Positions 62,501-64,000 of a stretch of 64,000 nucleotides of DNA are shown here, one piece after another (the first letter of the stretch is position 1; each line of letters begins with the position of its first letter). The DNA lies in contig VSDK01012532.1 of NCBI GenBank assembly GCA_009767595.1, positions 1 through 64,000 on the forward strand. Reading direction: 5' to 3'. The notes under the pieces were generated by a model that worked only from the letters and a program-made list of their open reading frames with translations, was not told the DNA's origin and did no database searches. Source of the DNA: Symbiodinium kawagutii. Its lineage: Eukaryota > Sar > Dinophyceae > Suessiales > Symbiodiniaceae. The translations under genes and the position numbers were made by a program.

Positions 62501-63149
62501 CCTCCATCAACAGGTGCAGCCCAATGTTTGGTGCTTTATGGGTCCAAGCTTTCCGCTGGTACCGCCACCTTCCCCAGCTTGAGCCAAGCGTCTCAATGTC
62601 CAAGAAACATTGCCTTGGTGGCCCATGGCATGTTGTCCAAAATGTATATATAATGTGTTAGTACATATATATATATATATCAAGAAATAAATATGTATAT
62701 ATACATATATATATATATATGTATTTATATTTTTTTTGAGAGAGAGAGAGAGCTAGCAAGTACATTGATTATATAATAGATTTATATCTAGACATTTCCC
62801 CAAGCTACATAGCAACTTGAATTTCCTAACAATGGTGCTTGGGGAGGTACCACTGGGTCACATTTCATTGCACCCAATCTTCAGCACCATTCTTTTCCTT
62901 ATTTGAGCTGCACCCATGGGCCTGGTCAGCTCATCAAATCATCACTCGATACTTGGTCAAGTTGCTATGGCACTCAGAAAAAAAGTCGTTGAACACTCCT
63001 TTCCTATCCGATACTTAAGCCAACAACAGCGCGGTGATAAGCCCAGTGCTTCAGTGTTGAACCAGCAGCGGGGACAGCCCAGCTGTGCAGTTTCGGCGCT
63101 TCTTCAAGTCCATGATCTCAGGGACAGCCTCGATCACCATATCCACATC
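58226..63149 (-). CDS. 3-hydroxyacyl-CoA dehydrogenase, exons 1-5 seen (5' end outside the window)
   Basis: Exons 63100-63149, 62579-62613, 61145-61215, 59703-59766 and 58226-58279 join in phase as DVDMVIEAVPEIMDLK..., QCFLDIETLGS, LICTNTSGLNIDDIAAVLKD, VMGTHFFSPANVMQLLENV and SSIKTLSTGMQMAKII. This is the second half of the NAD-binding domain: TNTSG carries the substrate Ser, THFFSPA the catalytic His, and LLENV the paired Glu; the catalytic Asn follows in exon 7 (GFVGNR, at 20.8 kb). Donors are GC, GC, GT, GC, GC and acceptors AG|G. The Rossmann Gly motif and any enoyl-CoA hydratase part should lie beyond 64000. Exon 62579-62613 is the least certain, but its phases fit exactly. Peroxisomal or mitochondrial location cannot be told. 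Confidence 0.85.
59480..59533. repeat. CAA trinucleotide microsatellite
   Basis: About 18 CAA units, followed to 59650 by degenerate CAA/CCA-rich DNA, in the intron just below exon 59703-59766. Confidence 0.9.
62655..62725. repeat. TA-rich dinucleotide repeat
   Basis: TATATA runs broken by a short spacer, followed by T8 and a GA repeat, intronic. Confidence 0.85.
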
Positions 63150-64000
63150 CTGTGCCACCCGAACTCCGATGGTTGTCTGCGTGGTGGTTGAACCACCCTG
63201 CTGTAAAATATGATGAGCCAATCAACCAACCATCTCATGTTCAGCTCATTGAGCTTCAGGATAATTTTGCCACTCCTATCACTAGTTGATGCAAATGATG
63301 CTGGATTTTAGGGATAATTCATGGACATACCGGGCTCCCATCTGAAATCACAGCGTGACAGCAGTCTGGGTCTTGGGCTAAACAAATCACTCAAGGCTCC
63401 TCTAAAGTTCCTTTGGAATTCTGCACACATCAAGATGCGAGTAGCAAGTACCAACAGGATACGAGTGACAAATCTTCAAGTCCCTGAAAAGCATGCGATT
63501 CAGTCGCAAAGTCCTTCTTTTGTCCCCGTTCTTGCATCCATAAAAATGCGCTGAGACTTGCCGAATGGATGTCCAATCAGGGACTGAGCAAACATCTTGG
63601 AAGTTGACCAAGTAGGCTCTACAGATCTGAGAAATGCTGGAAGAATGCTACGCCAAATGAGGCTGTCCAGAAAAAAATGATTCCTCGTCACCTTAATCTG
63701 GAGATCATTCTCAGTAGCGAAGCCACTCGTTTCACAAGATGGTACCTGCTTGGTAGGTAATGTGTTTCGTTTACTGTTGGTTCAGTGCCAATTGTGGTAG
63801 GTACGAGTAGCTGGTTGTTCATGCCCGTATGAACCAACAAACCTGCTGGCTGATTCTCCCTCTAACTGACCATGTTTGAAGATACAATGAATATGTTTAC
63901 CGTTGTGAACCATTCCTAACAATGGCTTAAGTCTTATCAACCCTCTAAAAAAGCAACAAAAAAAAACGTGTTCATCATAGCACTTGGCCCATATTTGACA
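63150..64000. other. Intronic-looking, no exon found
   Basis: This should lie in the intron upstream of exon 63100-63149. I found no stretch matching the expected preceding part of the dehydrogenase NAD-binding domain. Confidence 0.4.

Overview
The window looks like nuclear DNA of a dinoflagellate, probably Symbiodiniaceae or a relative. This is inferred from sequence only. The reasons are: (1) genes are cut into exons of 27-200 nt; (2) in the chain where introns can be checked by reading phase, every acceptor is AG followed by G, and donors are mostly GC, with some GT and GA; (3) Lys/Ala-rich proteins and a large multi-exon family with a GHSHEDIDQ signature, as I remember from dinoflagellates; (4) TTTAGGG-type motifs and long trinucleotide repeats. 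No operons, rRNA, tRNA or CRISPR were seen.

Layout. The two ends of the window (about 8.5-22.1 kb and 58.2-63.2 kb) carry, on the minus strand, 18 small exons whose joined reading frame is the 3-hydroxyacyl-CoA dehydrogenase part of a peroxisomal/FadB-type beta-oxidation enzyme. Exons run from 63149 down to 8492. Between exon 5 (58226-58279) and exon 6 (22054-22080) lies one intron of about 36.1 kb. This intron holds everything else of interest.

Inside the intron, left to right: a non-LTR retrotransposon on the plus strand (about 23.1-30.3 kb; ORF1, then RNase H - AP endonuclease - RT - zinc fingers, damaged by one frameshift and one stop); a Lys/Ala-rich multi-exon gene (31.2-32.3 kb, minus); a GAT microsatellite interrupted by a 1.4-kb DNA-transposon-like element with an 8-bp target duplication (33347-34752, containing an assembly gap); an unrecognised multi-exon gene (35.2-42.2 kb, minus); an array of short palindromes (43.1-43.7 kb); a transposase-like/DUF7869-like multi-exon gene (43.9-47.5 kb, minus); loose exons (48.3-49.1 kb); a second copy of the DNA-transposon-like element (49573-50829); a cytosine-5 DNA methyltransferase gene (51.65-56.2 kb, minus) with a coding tandem repeat near its 5' end; and a plus-strand methyltransferase-like, GPPC-containing ORF with a frame break (56.9-58.0 kb).

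The nested multi-exon genes share the host gene's strand; the retroelement pieces lie on the other strand. The first 8 kb is mostly AT-rich non-coding DNA with a few exon-like islands on the minus strand. The main caution is assembly: the single N gap sits inside a repeated element, so the left and right halves could be a misjoin. The exact phase and domain continuity of the host gene across the two halves argues against that.
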